A DNA stretch of 64,000 nucleotides from Streptomyces polyasparticus. Its GTDB lineage: Bacteria; Actinomycetota; Actinomycetes; Streptomycetales; Streptomycetaceae. How positions within the stretch are numbered: position 1 is the stretch's first letter; every line of letters begins with the position of its first letter. A program made the translations under genes and the position numbers. Positions 10,137-18,809 of this stretch are shown in pieces. Where the stretch lies: NCBI RefSeq assembly GCF_014493765.1, contig NZ_JACTVJ010000004.1, positions 248,001 to 312,000 on the forward strand. The letters are read 5' to 3'. The notes under the pieces were generated by a model. It worked only from the letters and a program-made list of their open reading frames with translations, made no database searches and was not told the DNA's origin.

Positions 10137-10193
10137 GTGCAGTGTGCCACGGTCTTCCAAGGTGTAACACTGCACTCTGCAATTTTCAGAGTG
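10137..10193. promoter_or_regulatory. Inverted repeats between the XRE and ATPase genes, candidate operator
   Basis: Two perfect inverted repeats overlap in the 216-bp divergent gap. The outer pair is GTGCAGTGT at 10137-10145 and ACACTGCAC at 10167-10175. The inner palindrome is CACTCTG-N7-CAGAGTG at 10173-10193, with an AT-rich centre. Their position suits autoregulation by the XRE protein and control of the divergent ATPase gene. Binding is inferred. Confidence 0.55.
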
Positions 10194-10233
10194 CGTCTTG
10201 CCAAGTGTTCCCGGCGGGGAGATAGTGGCATGC

Positions 10234-10806
10234 GTGAACCCGTCCGCCCCGTTAGGAACCGGCGTGGCTATCGGCAATGCAGCAGCACAACCGGAACTCG
10301 GCCGTCGTTGCCGTTTCGAGTTGACCGCAGGCGCCGAGGCCGTACCTCGCGCACGCCGACTGACGCACGACCGCCTCCTCGGCTGGGCGGTGTGCGACGA
10401 GACCCGCGACATGGCCGCACTCGTCGTCTCCGAACTCGTCACCAACGCCGTGGTGCACACCGCGAGCCGCCGTATCGTCTGCGAGTTGCTCGACGACCGC
10501 AGCGCGGATCTGCTGCGCATAGTGGTCATCGACGAGGGCTGCGGCCCCGACCGGCCCGCCCCGCATCCCGCACGCGACGGCGTGGAGGACCACGGGCGCG
10601 GGCTGCTCCTGGTGCAGGCGATATGCCGCGCGTGGGGCGCGGCGGAGGCCGGCCTCGGACTCGAGGTCTGGGCGGACCTCCCTCGTAACGCCGTATCGGA
10701 TCTCCCCCGCACCGCCGTATCCGATCTCCCCTGCACCGCCGTATCCGATCTCCCCTGCACCGCCGTATCCGATCTTCCCCCTACTCCCGCGTCCGAGGTG
10801 GGCTGA
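10234..10806 (+). CDS. Anti-sigma-type ATP-binding protein (HATPase_c)
   Basis: A 190-residue GHKL ATPase of the RsbW/SpoIIAB-like group. The N-box is SELVTNAVVH, where Asn and Glu coordinate Mg-ATP; IDEG carries the ATP-binding Asp, and DHGRGLLLV is the G2 loop. Such single-domain proteins in Streptomyces act as anti-sigma or switch kinases. One is a regular partner in whiJ-like loci, as here opposite the XRE gene. The last 44 residues are five 8-residue repeats (DLPCTAVS type) with no counterpart in the fold. GTG 10234 follows GGGGAGA by 11 bases; GTG 10225 is also possible. Confidence 0.85.
   Translation: MNPSAPLGTGVAIGNAAAQPELGRRCRFELTAGAEAVPRARRLTHDRLLGWAVCDETRDMAALVVSELVTNAVVHTASRRIVCELLDDRSADLLRIVVIDEGCGPDRPAPHPARDGVEDHGRGLLLVQAICRAWGAAEAGLGLEVWADLPRNAVSDLPRTAVSDLPCTAVSDLPCTAVSDLPPTPASEVG
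10675..10794 (+). repeat. Five 24-bp tandem repeats in the ATPase C-terminus
   Basis: In-frame 24-bp units begin at 10675, 10699, 10723, 10747 and 10771, encoding DLPRNAVS, DLPRTAVS, DLPCTAVS (twice) and DLPPTPAS. Units three and four are identical, so the expansion is recent. The stop codon follows four codons later. Confidence 0.9.
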
Positions 10807-10808
10807 GC

Positions 10809-11249
10809 ATGCGCGCGATGACTCTCGACCGGCTCACCTCGCTCGCCCGCCGCCTCAGCGATGTCCCGCTGCCGCTGCCCGAGGGCATGCATGCCCGGCT
10901 CGGCTGCGACGCGGTGGGCATGCCCGCGGAGCTCGGCCGCCAGGTGATGGGCCGGATGAGCCGGGTCGGCTGTGTGTACGCGACCGGTGACCGCTGGTGG
11001 TGGATCGTGCCCTCGCATTCGCAGCAGTCCCTGGACTGGCCCGAGCCGGTGCGGTACGCGGCCCGTGCGCTCGTCCCCGCGTCCTCCGGCGGCGCCCAGC
11101 TGATCCATCTGCCGCGGCGCGACGCTCCGTACACGCCGCCGATCCCGCTGTATCTGACTCTCTGCCGGATCACCCGGACCGTGCCGGTGTGGATGCGGCC
11201 GGCGCAGGCCGAGGGCGTCAGGGACACCGGGGGCGTCGGGGGCTTCTGA
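10809..11249 (+). CDS. Conserved hypothetical protein downstream of the anti-sigma ATPase
   Basis: A 146-residue soluble protein starting two bases after the ATPase stop codon, so surely in the same operon. The beginning is helical (LDRLTSLARRLSDV), a central part has aromatic strands (DRWWWIVPS) and the end is Gly-rich. No motif I can name is present. Co-transcription with the ATPase suggests a role in the same regulatory unit, but that is inference only. Confidence 0.72.
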   Translation: MRAMTLDRLTSLARRLSDVPLPLPEGMHARLGCDAVGMPAELGRQVMGRMSRVGCVYATGDRWWWIVPSHSQQSLDWPEPVRYAARALVPASSGGAQLIHLPRRDAPYTPPIPLYLTLCRITRTVPVWMRPAQAEGVRDTGGVGGF

Positions 11250-11350
11250 GCCGGGGCATCCGAGGGGCGGGCGGCTCGGCCGGTTCACGCCCTGCCCAAA
11301 TCCCTTGTTCCGGGCGATAGTTGACCTCCTGATCCGAACCGGAGGTCTGA

Positions 11351-13351
11351 GTGAGACTCGGCTGGGGGGCCAGGACTACCGCACGTGAAGCATCTCCCGC
11401 TGGTGAAGCACGTTCCGCACGCAAAGCACCTTCCGCACCCAGCAGACCCGAAAGCGCGACATCGGACTCGGAGCAGCTGCTCTTCGGCGGCCCGCTGCGC
11501 TACGACACCGGCTGGGCCAAGCACGAAGAGGCCGCCCTGGAGCTGGACTTCAGAGCCCTCCTTCGCCGCTTCCCCGCCCTGATCGCCGCCAGCCTCCGGC
11601 TCGCATGGGGAGCCGACCGGCAGGCCGCCCGCATCGTGGTCTCGGCGGAACTCGGCCGCGGACTCGCCCAGGCGGTGAGTCTGCTCGCGGTCAACAGCGT
11701 GCTCGGCCGCCTGATGGGCGACGCTCCGATGGAGGAGCGGCTGCGCCAGGCCGCACCCGCCCTCATCACGGTCGCCTGCGTCCTGTTCGTCTCTGCGCTG
11801 CTGCGCTCTGCTTCCTTGTACGCCACCGGCCGCCTCGAGCCCAAGGTCGAACGGGTCGCCACCGAGCAGTACTTGGAGCGCGCGGCGTCGGTGGAGCTGT
11901 CGGCGATCGAGGACGACGCGTTCCACAAGCTGCTCGACACCGCGCAGTATGGTGCGGCTTCGGCACGGCGGATGGTCTCGCTCGCCACGCGCGTGGTGAA
12001 CGCGGCGATCTCGCTGATCGCGGCGGCGAGTGTGCTGACCGTGCTGCATCCGCTGCTTCTGCCGCTCCTGGCGACGATGACGCTGCCGAGCGCCTGGTCC
12101 GCGCTGACCAACGCCCGCAGGCGCTACCGCTCCTTCCACGCCTGGGTGCAGCACGCCCGGGCAGGACGCCTGCTCAGCAGTCTGCTGACCGAGTCCCGTG
12201 CCGCCCCCGAGATCCGGGTGCACGGCGTCGGGCCCTTCCTGCTGCGGCACTTCCGCGCCATGTCCCAGTCCGCCGAGGCCGAACAGACCCGGCTCGCCCG
12301 CCTCGGGGCCCGCACGAGCCTGGTCGCGGCCGCCTGGACGGGACTCGCCACGGCCGCCACGTATACGACGCTTGGCGCGCTGCTGTTGACGGGAGCGATG
12401 TCGCTCGCCGTGGCGGGTACTGCGGTCATCGCGATCCGCACGGGCTCGGCGAACCTCAACACGCTGGTCCTGGAGGTCACCGAACTGCATGAGAACGCCC
12501 TGTTCGTGGGCGATCTGGAGAAGATGCACAAGGAGGCCGAGACACGGACGGTGCCGGTCGGCGGCACCGAACTTCCCGCAGAACCACGGGAGATTCGCTT
12601 CGACAGGGTCACCTTCCGCTATCCGAAGAGCGCCAAGGAACGCCCCGCGCTCGACGACATCTCGCTCTCGCTGCCCACCGGCAAGATCATCGCGCTGGTC
12701 GGCGAGAACGGCTCGGGCAAGACCACCCTCGTCAAGCTGCTCGCCGGTCTCTACACCCCGCAGCAGGGCACCATCTGGTGGGACGGTGTGGACACGGCGG
12801 GCGCGGACCGGCGGCAGCTGGCGGAGCGGATCGCCATGGTGGCGCAGGACTTCAAGCGCTGGCCGTTCACGGCGAAGGTCAATATCGCCATCGGCCGGCC
12901 GTCCGCCGAGCTGACCGAGGAGCGGCTCGCGCGCTCGGTGGGCGAGGCAGGTGCGGACGAGGTGGTGGCGGATCTCCCGCGCGGCCTGGAGACCCTTCTG
13001 GTACGGGTGTTCACCGGCGGTCATGAACTGTCGGGCGGACAGTGGCAGCGGCTGGGCATCGCCCGCGCCGCGTACCGCCGCGGCGGCATCCTGATCGTGG
13101 ACGAGCCGACGGCGGCGCTCGACGCGCGTGCGGAGCTCGAAGTCTTCGACCGCATCCGCTCGTTGGCGGGTTCCGGCCAGACGGTCATCCTGATCACCCA
13201 CCGCCTCGCGTCCGTACGGCATGCGGATCTGGTGCATGTCCTGCAGGGCGGGCGGCTCGTGGAGTCGGGGACGCCGCGGGAGCTGCTCGACAGCGGCGGT
13301 GTGTACGCGGAGCTGTACGGCCTGCAGGCCAAGCAGTTCGCGGAGTCCTGA
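11351..13351 (+). CDS. ABC transporter, fused permease and ATPase
   Basis: A 666-residue half-transporter of the exporter type. A Lys/Pro-rich cytoplasmic tail of about 50 residues is followed by a membrane domain with about six helices to residue 390 and a nucleotide-binding domain. Walker A is GENGSGKTT at about 451, the signature is LSGGQWQRLG at about 560, Walker B is ILIVDEPTAAL and the H-loop is ITHRLA. It would work as a homodimer exporting a peptide, lipid or drug. GGAGG lies five bases before the GTG start. A strong hairpin follows the stop codon. Confidence 0.92.
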   Translation: MRLGWGARTTAREASPAGEARSARKAPSAPSRPESATSDSEQLLFGGPLRYDTGWAKHEEAALELDFRALLRRFPALIAASLRLAWGADRQAARIVVSAELGRGLAQAVSLLAVNSVLGRLMGDAPMEERLRQAAPALITVACVLFVSALLRSASLYATGRLEPKVERVATEQYLERAASVELSAIEDDAFHKLLDTAQYGAASARRMVSLATRVVNAAISLIAAASVLTVLHPLLLPLLATMTLPSAWSALTNARRRYRSFHAWVQHARAGRLLSSLLTESRAAPEIRVHGVGPFLLRHFRAMSQSAEAEQTRLARLGARTSLVAAAWTGLATAATYTTLGALLLTGAMSLAVAGTAVIAIRTGSANLNTLVLEVTELHENALFVGDLEKMHKEAETRTVPVGGTELPAEPREIRFDRVTFRYPKSAKERPALDDISLSLPTGKIIALVGENGSGKTTLVKLLAGLYTPQQGTIWWDGVDTAGADRRQLAERIAMVAQDFKRWPFTAKVNIAIGRPSAELTEERLARSVGEAGADEVVADLPRGLETLLVRVFTGGHELSGGQWQRLGIARAAYRRGGILIVDEPTAALDARAELEVFDRIRSLAGSGQTVILITHRLASVRHADLVHVLQGGRLVESGTPRELLDSGGVYAELYGLQAKQFAES

Positions 13352-13356
13352 ACGCA

Positions 13357-13394
13357 TGGTGGCCGGGCTCCCTTTGCGGGGAGCCCGGCCACTA
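13357..13394. terminator. Bidirectional intrinsic-type terminator
   Basis: A perfect 12-bp stem GGCCGGGCTCCC / GGGAGCCCGGCC with a six-base loop (TTTGCG), extended by two further pairs and a wobble. It sits six bases after the ABC transporter stop codon and 40 bases past the end of the convergent subtilase gene, so it can serve both. No U-tract follows, as is usual in Streptomyces. Confidence 0.85.
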
Positions 13395-13433
13395 GGCGGT
13401 CACTTCACTCAGCGTCCGAGGAGCGCGTCCGTC

Positions 13434-16400
13434 TCAGCGTCCCAGGAACGCGTCGTACACCGTGACCTTCGAGACGTTGCCCTGCTGGTCGGTGACCTCG
13501 GCGCGCAGCGTGACACCCTTGCCCGCGGCCGGCGCGAGCAGCGCGTACTTGCCGAGGACCTTGGGCAGCTTGGTCCAGTGCCGGCCGCCGTCGTAACTGG
13601 CCTCGACGGTGAGCGACTTGAGGTTGCCCTCGGCCGCGGCCGCGCCCTGGATCTCCACCGGCATCAGGAGCGGCCGGTGCGCCTTGACCTTCGACTCCAG
13701 GTCCACGGCGGGGTGGAAGCGGACCACCGAGACCGGCGCCGCCTTGTCCCCGCTCTTGGAGCGGAAGGTCCAGCTCGCGTCGATCCGCGTGGCCACCTGG
13801 AACATCTTGCGGTTGGCGCGCGTCTGCGAGGTGCTGAGCGTGTACTCGGCGTCCTCCTTCGGCAGCGGGAAGGACTCGAAGGCGATCTCCGAGTCGTTCT
13901 CGGCGAGCTTCACGCCGTTGCGGTACAGCGTCGTGGTCGCCGTGACCCCCTCCGAGCCGCCCCGGTGGCCGGCCCCGTCCGCGAACACGTCCTGGAAGGC
14001 GTAGAGCGTGTCGCCGGAGCGCGTGATGGACCGGCTGCCGTCCAGAACCGGCCCGTGCACCCCGGTGTTGAAGGGGATGCCGTAGGTGCGGCCCGCCGCG
14101 TACTTCGCGAAGTAGATCTGGTACGAGGTTTCCGACGGCAGCCATCCGTTGGGCAGCGGATCGCCCAGCTGGTCGGCGAAGAGGCTCCAGTCGGCGTTGT
14201 CCGCGGCCGACACGTACAGGTGCTGCGTCGTGGGTGCGGCCACGAACCGGCCGGAGGTGAAGCCGGAGATACCGGTCACCGAGCCGATCGCCGACAGCCA
14301 GGCCGTCTTGCCAGGCGCGAGCACCCCCATGCCCGCCTCGATCCGGGCCAGTTCCCCGGGCTGCACCTGCTTGGTGAAGCCGTCGTCGAGACGCTTGCGC
14401 GCACCGCCGTAGACCACCGAGTACTGCGTGTCCTCGCCCACCGCGAAGTCGGCGTCCCACACCTGGTTGAGCAGCTGGCCGTCGGCCAGGTCGCCGCCGA
14501 GATGGGCGGAGCGGAAGTTCGCGTACGACTCCAGGCGCCAGCCGATGGTCAGCGGGAACGACGGGCCCTGCACCTCGTACGCGGCATAGGCCTGCTCGGG
14601 GACGGCCTTGGCGTCGGGGACGGTGATGTCCACGGGCTTGGCCGTACGGGCGTCGAAGGTCACCTTGGTGTCGCCGTCGACCTTCAGACGGGGCTGGGCG
14701 ATCCAGTCGAGGCCCTTGGACAGGTCGGCGCGATCGGCGATGACCATGCTCTGGACGCTGTACTCGCCGACGGGCAGACGCAGTTCGGTGCTGCTCGACG
14801 CCTCGTCGAAGGTGAACTCCTGGCCCGCCGCCACGCCGGTCAGAGCGGTCACATAGGTCTGGAAGTGAGCGGCCGCCTTGCCGTCACGGCCCAACTGCTC
14901 CAGCGAGACCGTGTAGCTGGCCACCTCGCGCTCCACCGCGGCGGCCGTACGGACGCTCTGGCCGCCTCCGGTCGCGGTGATGGCCGCGCTGTACTGGCCG
15001 TCGGCCGCCTCGACAGAGGTGTCCGCGGTGAACGTGGCCTCCGCGGTGCCGCCCGCGGGCACGGTGAGCTGCGCCGGGGCGACCCCGAACATGCCGGCCG
15101 GGGCCGCCTCGCCCTTGGGACCCTTGCCCGCGACGGAGAGGTCGAGGGTGACGTCGGACGTACCGGTGTTGCGGTAGGTCACCTTGCGGTCGATCGGCGC
15201 GTCGTCCTCGTGCGGCCAGGCGGCCTTGCCGAGGCTGAGCGAGGTCGGGCTCGCGTACACGCCCTGCGCGATCGCCTTGTCGACCTGGATACGGCCGGCG
15301 CCCTGCTCGAACGCGGTGAAGCCGCCGTCCTTGGTGGAACCGGTCAGGACGCCCTTGAGCTCGGCGGCCTTCCAGTCCGGGTGCTGCTGCTTGAGGATCG
15401 CCGCGGCGCCCGCGACGTGCGGGGTGGCCATCGACGTACCCGAGATGGTCATGTAGCCCTCGGGGTTCTCGCCGACCTCGGCAGCGATGGAGTTCCCAGG
15501 GGCGGAAGCGGCGGTGATGTCGACACCGGGCGCGGTGACGTCGGGCTTGATGGCACCGTCGCCGACGCGCGGGCCGCGGCTGGAGAAGCTCGCCATGGCA
15601 TCGTTGTCGTCCACCGCACCGACGGTGAGCGCGCCGTCCGCCGCTCCCGGGGAGCCGACGGTGGAGGCGCCGGGGCCCTCGTTGCCCGCCGCGACGGTGA
15701 ACAGCACGCCGTTGTTCTCGGTGTACGTGTTGACGGCCTCTTCCAGCGGTTCCACGCCGGGGGCGTCCGGGCCGCCGAGGCTCATGGACACGATGTCGGC
15801 GCCCTCGCCGACGGCCCACTCGATGGCCTCGATGATGTCCGACTCCTCGCCGCTGCCCGTGTCGTCGAGGACCTTGCCGTCGATCAGTCCGGCACCGGGG
15901 GCGACACCCTTGAACTTGCCGCCGGACTTGGCACCCGTACCGGCGACGGTAGAAGCCACGTGGGTGCCGTGGCCCTGGCGGTCCTTGGTGTCGGCGGAGG
16001 CGGAGAAGTTCTTCTCGACGAGCTGCTGTCCGACGAGGTCGGGGTGGGTCTCGTCGACTCCGGTGTCGAGGACGGCGACCTTCACACCCTTGCCGTCGTA
16101 ACCGGCCTGCCAGGCCTTGTCGGCACCGATCTGCGGTATGGAGACGTCGAGTCGGGCCTTGACCGGCGCGTCGAGCCAGACGTTCCTGACACCCGTCGTG
16201 GCGGCGAGGCCGTTCCTGGCCGTGAGCGAGTTCCAGAGCTCGGGGAGGTCCTTCGCCGGGGTGGTCACGGCCTCGGCGTTGAGCGACTTCAGGTCGCGGC
16301 GGACCTCGGTGCCGCCGGCGTCGCTCACCTCGGCACGGGCGGTGGCCGCCGCGCCCCGGTAGCCGACGATGACCTTCAGGCCCTTCTTGTACGCCTTGCG

Positions 16401-16757
16401 CGCGGCCGGTGCGGCGAGCAGTTCGGCATCGAAGAGCCGCTGGTCGAGCACGCCTTCGGCGATGAGGCGCTCGGCGTCGAGCGGGATCACCAGGGAGCGC
16501 CCGCCATTGTCGGCGATCCGGACCGGGATGTCCTCGCGGCCGGGCGCGGGGCGAAATCCGGTCACCTTGCCGCCGGTCACCTCGGCCGTGTCACCGGTGA
16601 TCAACTGCACGCGGTGGGTGGGCTTGTGCGGCGCCTTCGCGGAGGCGGGGGCCGCGCCGTCGGCGGTCGCCGGAAGCGTGGTGGCACCCATGGTGGCCGC
16701 GATCACCGCGGTGGCGGCTGTCGCGACCAGGGCTGGTCTGTAGACGAGTCTGCGCAT
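13434..16757 (-). CDS. Secreted subtilisin-like serine protease (S8), multidomain
   Basis: A 1107-residue exoenzyme with an N-terminal signal peptide (to about residue 33) and a propeptide. The S8 catalytic domain carries Asp231 (AVLDTGVDETHPDL), His263 (GHGTHVAS) and Ser442 (SGTSMATPHVAG). About 600 further residues of beta-rich domains follow, the first resembling the Fn3-like domain of streptococcal-type subtilases, the last near PVEIQGAAAAEG. It should degrade proteins outside the cell. ATG 16757 gives the cleanest signal; a TTG five codons upstream is possible. The last 25 bp are duplicated just after the stop. Confidence 0.93.
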   Translation of the reverse strand: MRRLVYRPALVATAATAVIAATMGATTLPATADGAAPASAKAPHKPTHRVQLITGDTAEVTGGKVTGFRPAPGREDIPVRIADNGGRSLVIPLDAERLIAEGVLDQRLFDAELLAAPAARKAYKKGLKVIVGYRGAAATARAEVSDAGGTEVRRDLKSLNAEAVTTPAKDLPELWNSLTARNGLAATTGVRNVWLDAPVKARLDVSIPQIGADKAWQAGYDGKGVKVAVLDTGVDETHPDLVGQQLVEKNFSASADTKDRQGHGTHVASTVAGTGAKSGGKFKGVAPGAGLIDGKVLDDTGSGEESDIIEAIEWAVGEGADIVSMSLGGPDAPGVEPLEEAVNTYTENNGVLFTVAAGNEGPGASTVGSPGAADGALTVGAVDDNDAMASFSSRGPRVGDGAIKPDVTAPGVDITAASAPGNSIAAEVGENPEGYMTISGTSMATPHVAGAAAILKQQHPDWKAAELKGVLTGSTKDGGFTAFEQGAGRIQVDKAIAQGVYASPTSLSLGKAAWPHEDDAPIDRKVTYRNTGTSDVTLDLSVAGKGPKGEAAPAGMFGVAPAQLTVPAGGTAEATFTADTSVEAADGQYSAAITATGGGQSVRTAAAVEREVASYTVSLEQLGRDGKAAAHFQTYVTALTGVAAGQEFTFDEASSSTELRLPVGEYSVQSMVIADRADLSKGLDWIAQPRLKVDGDTKVTFDARTAKPVDITVPDAKAVPEQAYAAYEVQGPSFPLTIGWRLESYANFRSAHLGGDLADGQLLNQVWDADFAVGEDTQYSVVYGGARKRLDDGFTKQVQPGELARIEAGMGVLAPGKTAWLSAIGSVTGISGFTSGRFVAAPTTQHLYVSAADNADWSLFADQLGDPLPNGWLPSETSYQIYFAKYAAGRTYGIPFNTGVHGPVLDGSRSITRSGDTLYAFQDVFADGAGHRGGSEGVTATTTLYRNGVKLAENDSEIAFESFPLPKEDAEYTLSTSQTRANRKMFQVATRIDASWTFRSKSGDKAAPVSVVRFHPAVDLESKVKAHRPLLMPVEIQGAAAAEGNLKSLTVEASYDGGRHWTKLPKVLGKYALLAPAAGKGVTLRAEVTDQQGNVSKVTVYDAFLGR

Positions 16758-16950
16758 CGGCGCAGTATTCAAGGCCGATTCACGCGCAACAAGAGGCCGT
16801 GATCTCACCGGGAGTGACCATGCGGCGGACGGTCAAGTCGACATTCCCCCTGATGCCGGAATCGCCCGCCGCGAATTGAGACTTGGTATACCGAACGCCC
16901 GAGTTGGCCCTGCGAAGCAAATTCACAGCAAAACTCGTCCGGAAAATGAG

Positions 16951-17139
16951 CTAGGACAACGGCATACCATCCACACCACCCAAAACCACCAAGAAGGCAT
17001 CCGACGCCAGATCCATCACGACCTCGGCCGCCTCGCCCTCGAGCCGGCGCGCATGCGCGAACTCCTCGGCGGGCCAGGACCCGCGCGGGCCGCCCGCAGG
17101 GAAGCTGCGGAGAATCACCCGTCCGTTGCGTACGTTCAT
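16951..17139 (-). CDS. Small hypothetical protein
   Basis: A possible 62-residue protein (starting MNVRNGRVILRSFPAGGP) in a stretch of otherwise non-coding, less GC-rich DNA between the subtilase and amidohydrolase genes. It has a coding-like composition (ARRLEGEAAEVVMDLASDAFLVV) and a GGGGGTG run about eight bases before the ATG. No domain is recognised. It could be an expressed small protein of unknown role or a chance frame; the patterned hydrophobic C-terminal half favours the first. Confidence 0.5.
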   Translation of the reverse strand: MNVRNGRVILRSFPAGGPRGSWPAEEFAHARRLEGEAAEVVMDLASDAFLVVLGGVDGMPLS

Positions 17140-17293
17140 GGAGCACCCCCGTGCTCGTTCTCGTTGCGACACCTGTGCGCAACGAAGAGTCACAGGGAAA
17201 GACACCCCCGCGAGGGTGGAAGGTGCCCAACGTGACGTATCCGACACGAAGTTGATGCACGGCGGGACATGAAGTGCCGAGCCTCCGGATGCC

Positions 17294-18655
17294 CTAGCCG
17301 CCGTACGTCTGGATGCGCTCACCGTGGCTGCGGTCGGTCAGGGCAGGCAGGCGGTCGGTGAGTTCGGCGACCGTGGCGGGCACGTCGACCGTGAGCAGTT
17401 CGCGGTCGCGCATGAGGACCCGTCCATCGACGACGGTGGTCGTCACATCGCCGGCCCGTGCGCTGTGCACCAGGGTGGCCGCCAGGTCGTGCACGGGCTG
17501 CGCATGCGGCCCGGACAGGTCGACGAGGACGAGGTCGGCCCTGTGGCCGGGCGCCAGCGAGCCGATCCGGCCGCCAAGTCCCAGGGCGCGGGCGCTCTGC
17601 AGGGTGGCGTGGTGCAGCGCCTGGCGTGCCGTGAGCCACCGGGGGTCGCCCGTGGTCTGCTTCTGCACCAGGGCCGTGAGCGTCATCGCCTCCCATACGT
17701 CCAGGGTGTTGTTGGACGCGGCGCCGTCGGTGGCGAGGCCGACCGGGATGCCGAGAGCGGCGAGTTCGCGTACCGGGGTGGTGTCCCAGCCGAACTTCAT
17801 ATAGCCACGGGGAGCGGTCGCGACGGCGATCCGGCCGCTCGCCCGGCCGAGCAGCTCGAAGTCGCGCTCGATGAGGCCGGTGCCGTGCGCGATGAGCAGA
17901 TCCGTGTCGAGCAGACCGGCCCGGTGCAGTACCTCGATGGGCGTAAGCCCTTCCTGGGCAAGGGAGTTGTCGGTCTGGGCGCGGTTCTCGGCGGCGTGCA
18001 GGTGCACGGGCAGGCCGTGGTCGCGGGCGAGTGCGGCGGTCGCGGCCAGATCTTCGGCGGTCACGGTGTACGGGGCGTGCGGGGCGAGCGTGGTGGTGAT
18101 CCGGCCGTCGGCCGCGCCTTGCCGGCGCAGGGCGAAGTCCAGGGAACGTTCGCGCCCTTCCGGGCCCTGCGAGGAGAAGTAGGCCCAGCCGAGATGCGCG
18201 CGCATCCCGGTCTCGGCGACCACGTCGGCGACCTCGTCCATCGCGAAGTAGTGGTCGGCGAAGCAGGTCACGCCCGCCCGGATCATCTCCGCGCAGGCGA
18301 GCCGCGCCCCCAGCGTCACATCCCGCTCGGTGAGCCGGGACTCGATCGGCCAGATCCAGTCGTTGAACCACTCCTCGACGGGGAGGTCCTCGGCGATGCC
18401 GCGCAGGGCCACCATCGGGGCGTGCGTATGGCAGTTGACGAACCCCGGCAGGGCGATCTGGCCGCGCGCGTCGATCCGCTCGCGCGCCGCGAGCGCGGTG
18501 GCCTCGGCAGCGGGGATCAGTGCGTCGATGACTCCCTCCCGTACGACCAAGGCGCTGTCGGGGCGGAAGGCGATCTGCTCCCGCTCGTCGTGGACGAGCG
18601 CGGTGCAGTGGGTGATGACGAGATCCGCTGGGGCCTGGGCGGCGGTCGTGGTCAT
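17294..18655 (-). CDS. Amidohydrolase, S-adenosylhomocysteine/8-oxoguanine deaminase type
   Basis: A 453-residue metal-dependent deaminase of the amidohydrolase superfamily. The metal ligands are His75 and His77 in NCHTHAPM, a third in HLHAAE, a fourth in LIAHGT, and the catalytic Asp in LATDGAASNN. The SNN sequence and RGIAEDLPVEEWF are typical of the TrzN/MtaD/SAH deaminase branch, which removes the amino group from adenine or guanine derivatives such as S-adenosylhomocysteine, methylthioadenosine or 8-oxoguanine. The exact substrate is not decided by sequence. It is divergent from the WGR gene. Confidence 0.88.
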   Translation of the reverse strand: MTTTAAQAPADLVITHCTALVHDEREQIAFRPDSALVVREGVIDALIPAAEATALAARERIDARGQIALPGFVNCHTHAPMVALRGIAEDLPVEEWFNDWIWPIESRLTERDVTLGARLACAEMIRAGVTCFADHYFAMDEVADVVAETGMRAHLGWAYFSSQGPEGRERSLDFALRRQGAADGRITTTLAPHAPYTVTAEDLAATAALARDHGLPVHLHAAENRAQTDNSLAQEGLTPIEVLHRAGLLDTDLLIAHGTGLIERDFELLGRASGRIAVATAPRGYMKFGWDTTPVRELAALGIPVGLATDGAASNNTLDVWEAMTLTALVQKQTTGDPRWLTARQALHHATLQSARALGLGGRIGSLAPGHRADLVLVDLSGPHAQPVHDLAATLVHSARAGDVTTTVVDGRVLMRDRELLTVDVPATVAELTDRLPALTDRSHGERIQTYGG

Positions 18656-18809
18656 GGGGTCACGGTAGCGGGGTGCCGCGGACGGCTGTGGACATCAGCG
18701 GGCGGCCGCGGACGGCTCCGGTCCGGTTGTCAGTGGCGGCCCGTAGATTTCTCTCCGTGGTCACGAGCGCCGGTGGGGCGCTCGGACCGACCCTGGGGAG
18801 AGGTGTGCG

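Noticed and set aside
14884-15819. Long minus-strand frame inside the subtilase gene
   Set aside because: Arg/Gly-rich shadow of the subtilase frame caused by high GC; no start signal or motif.
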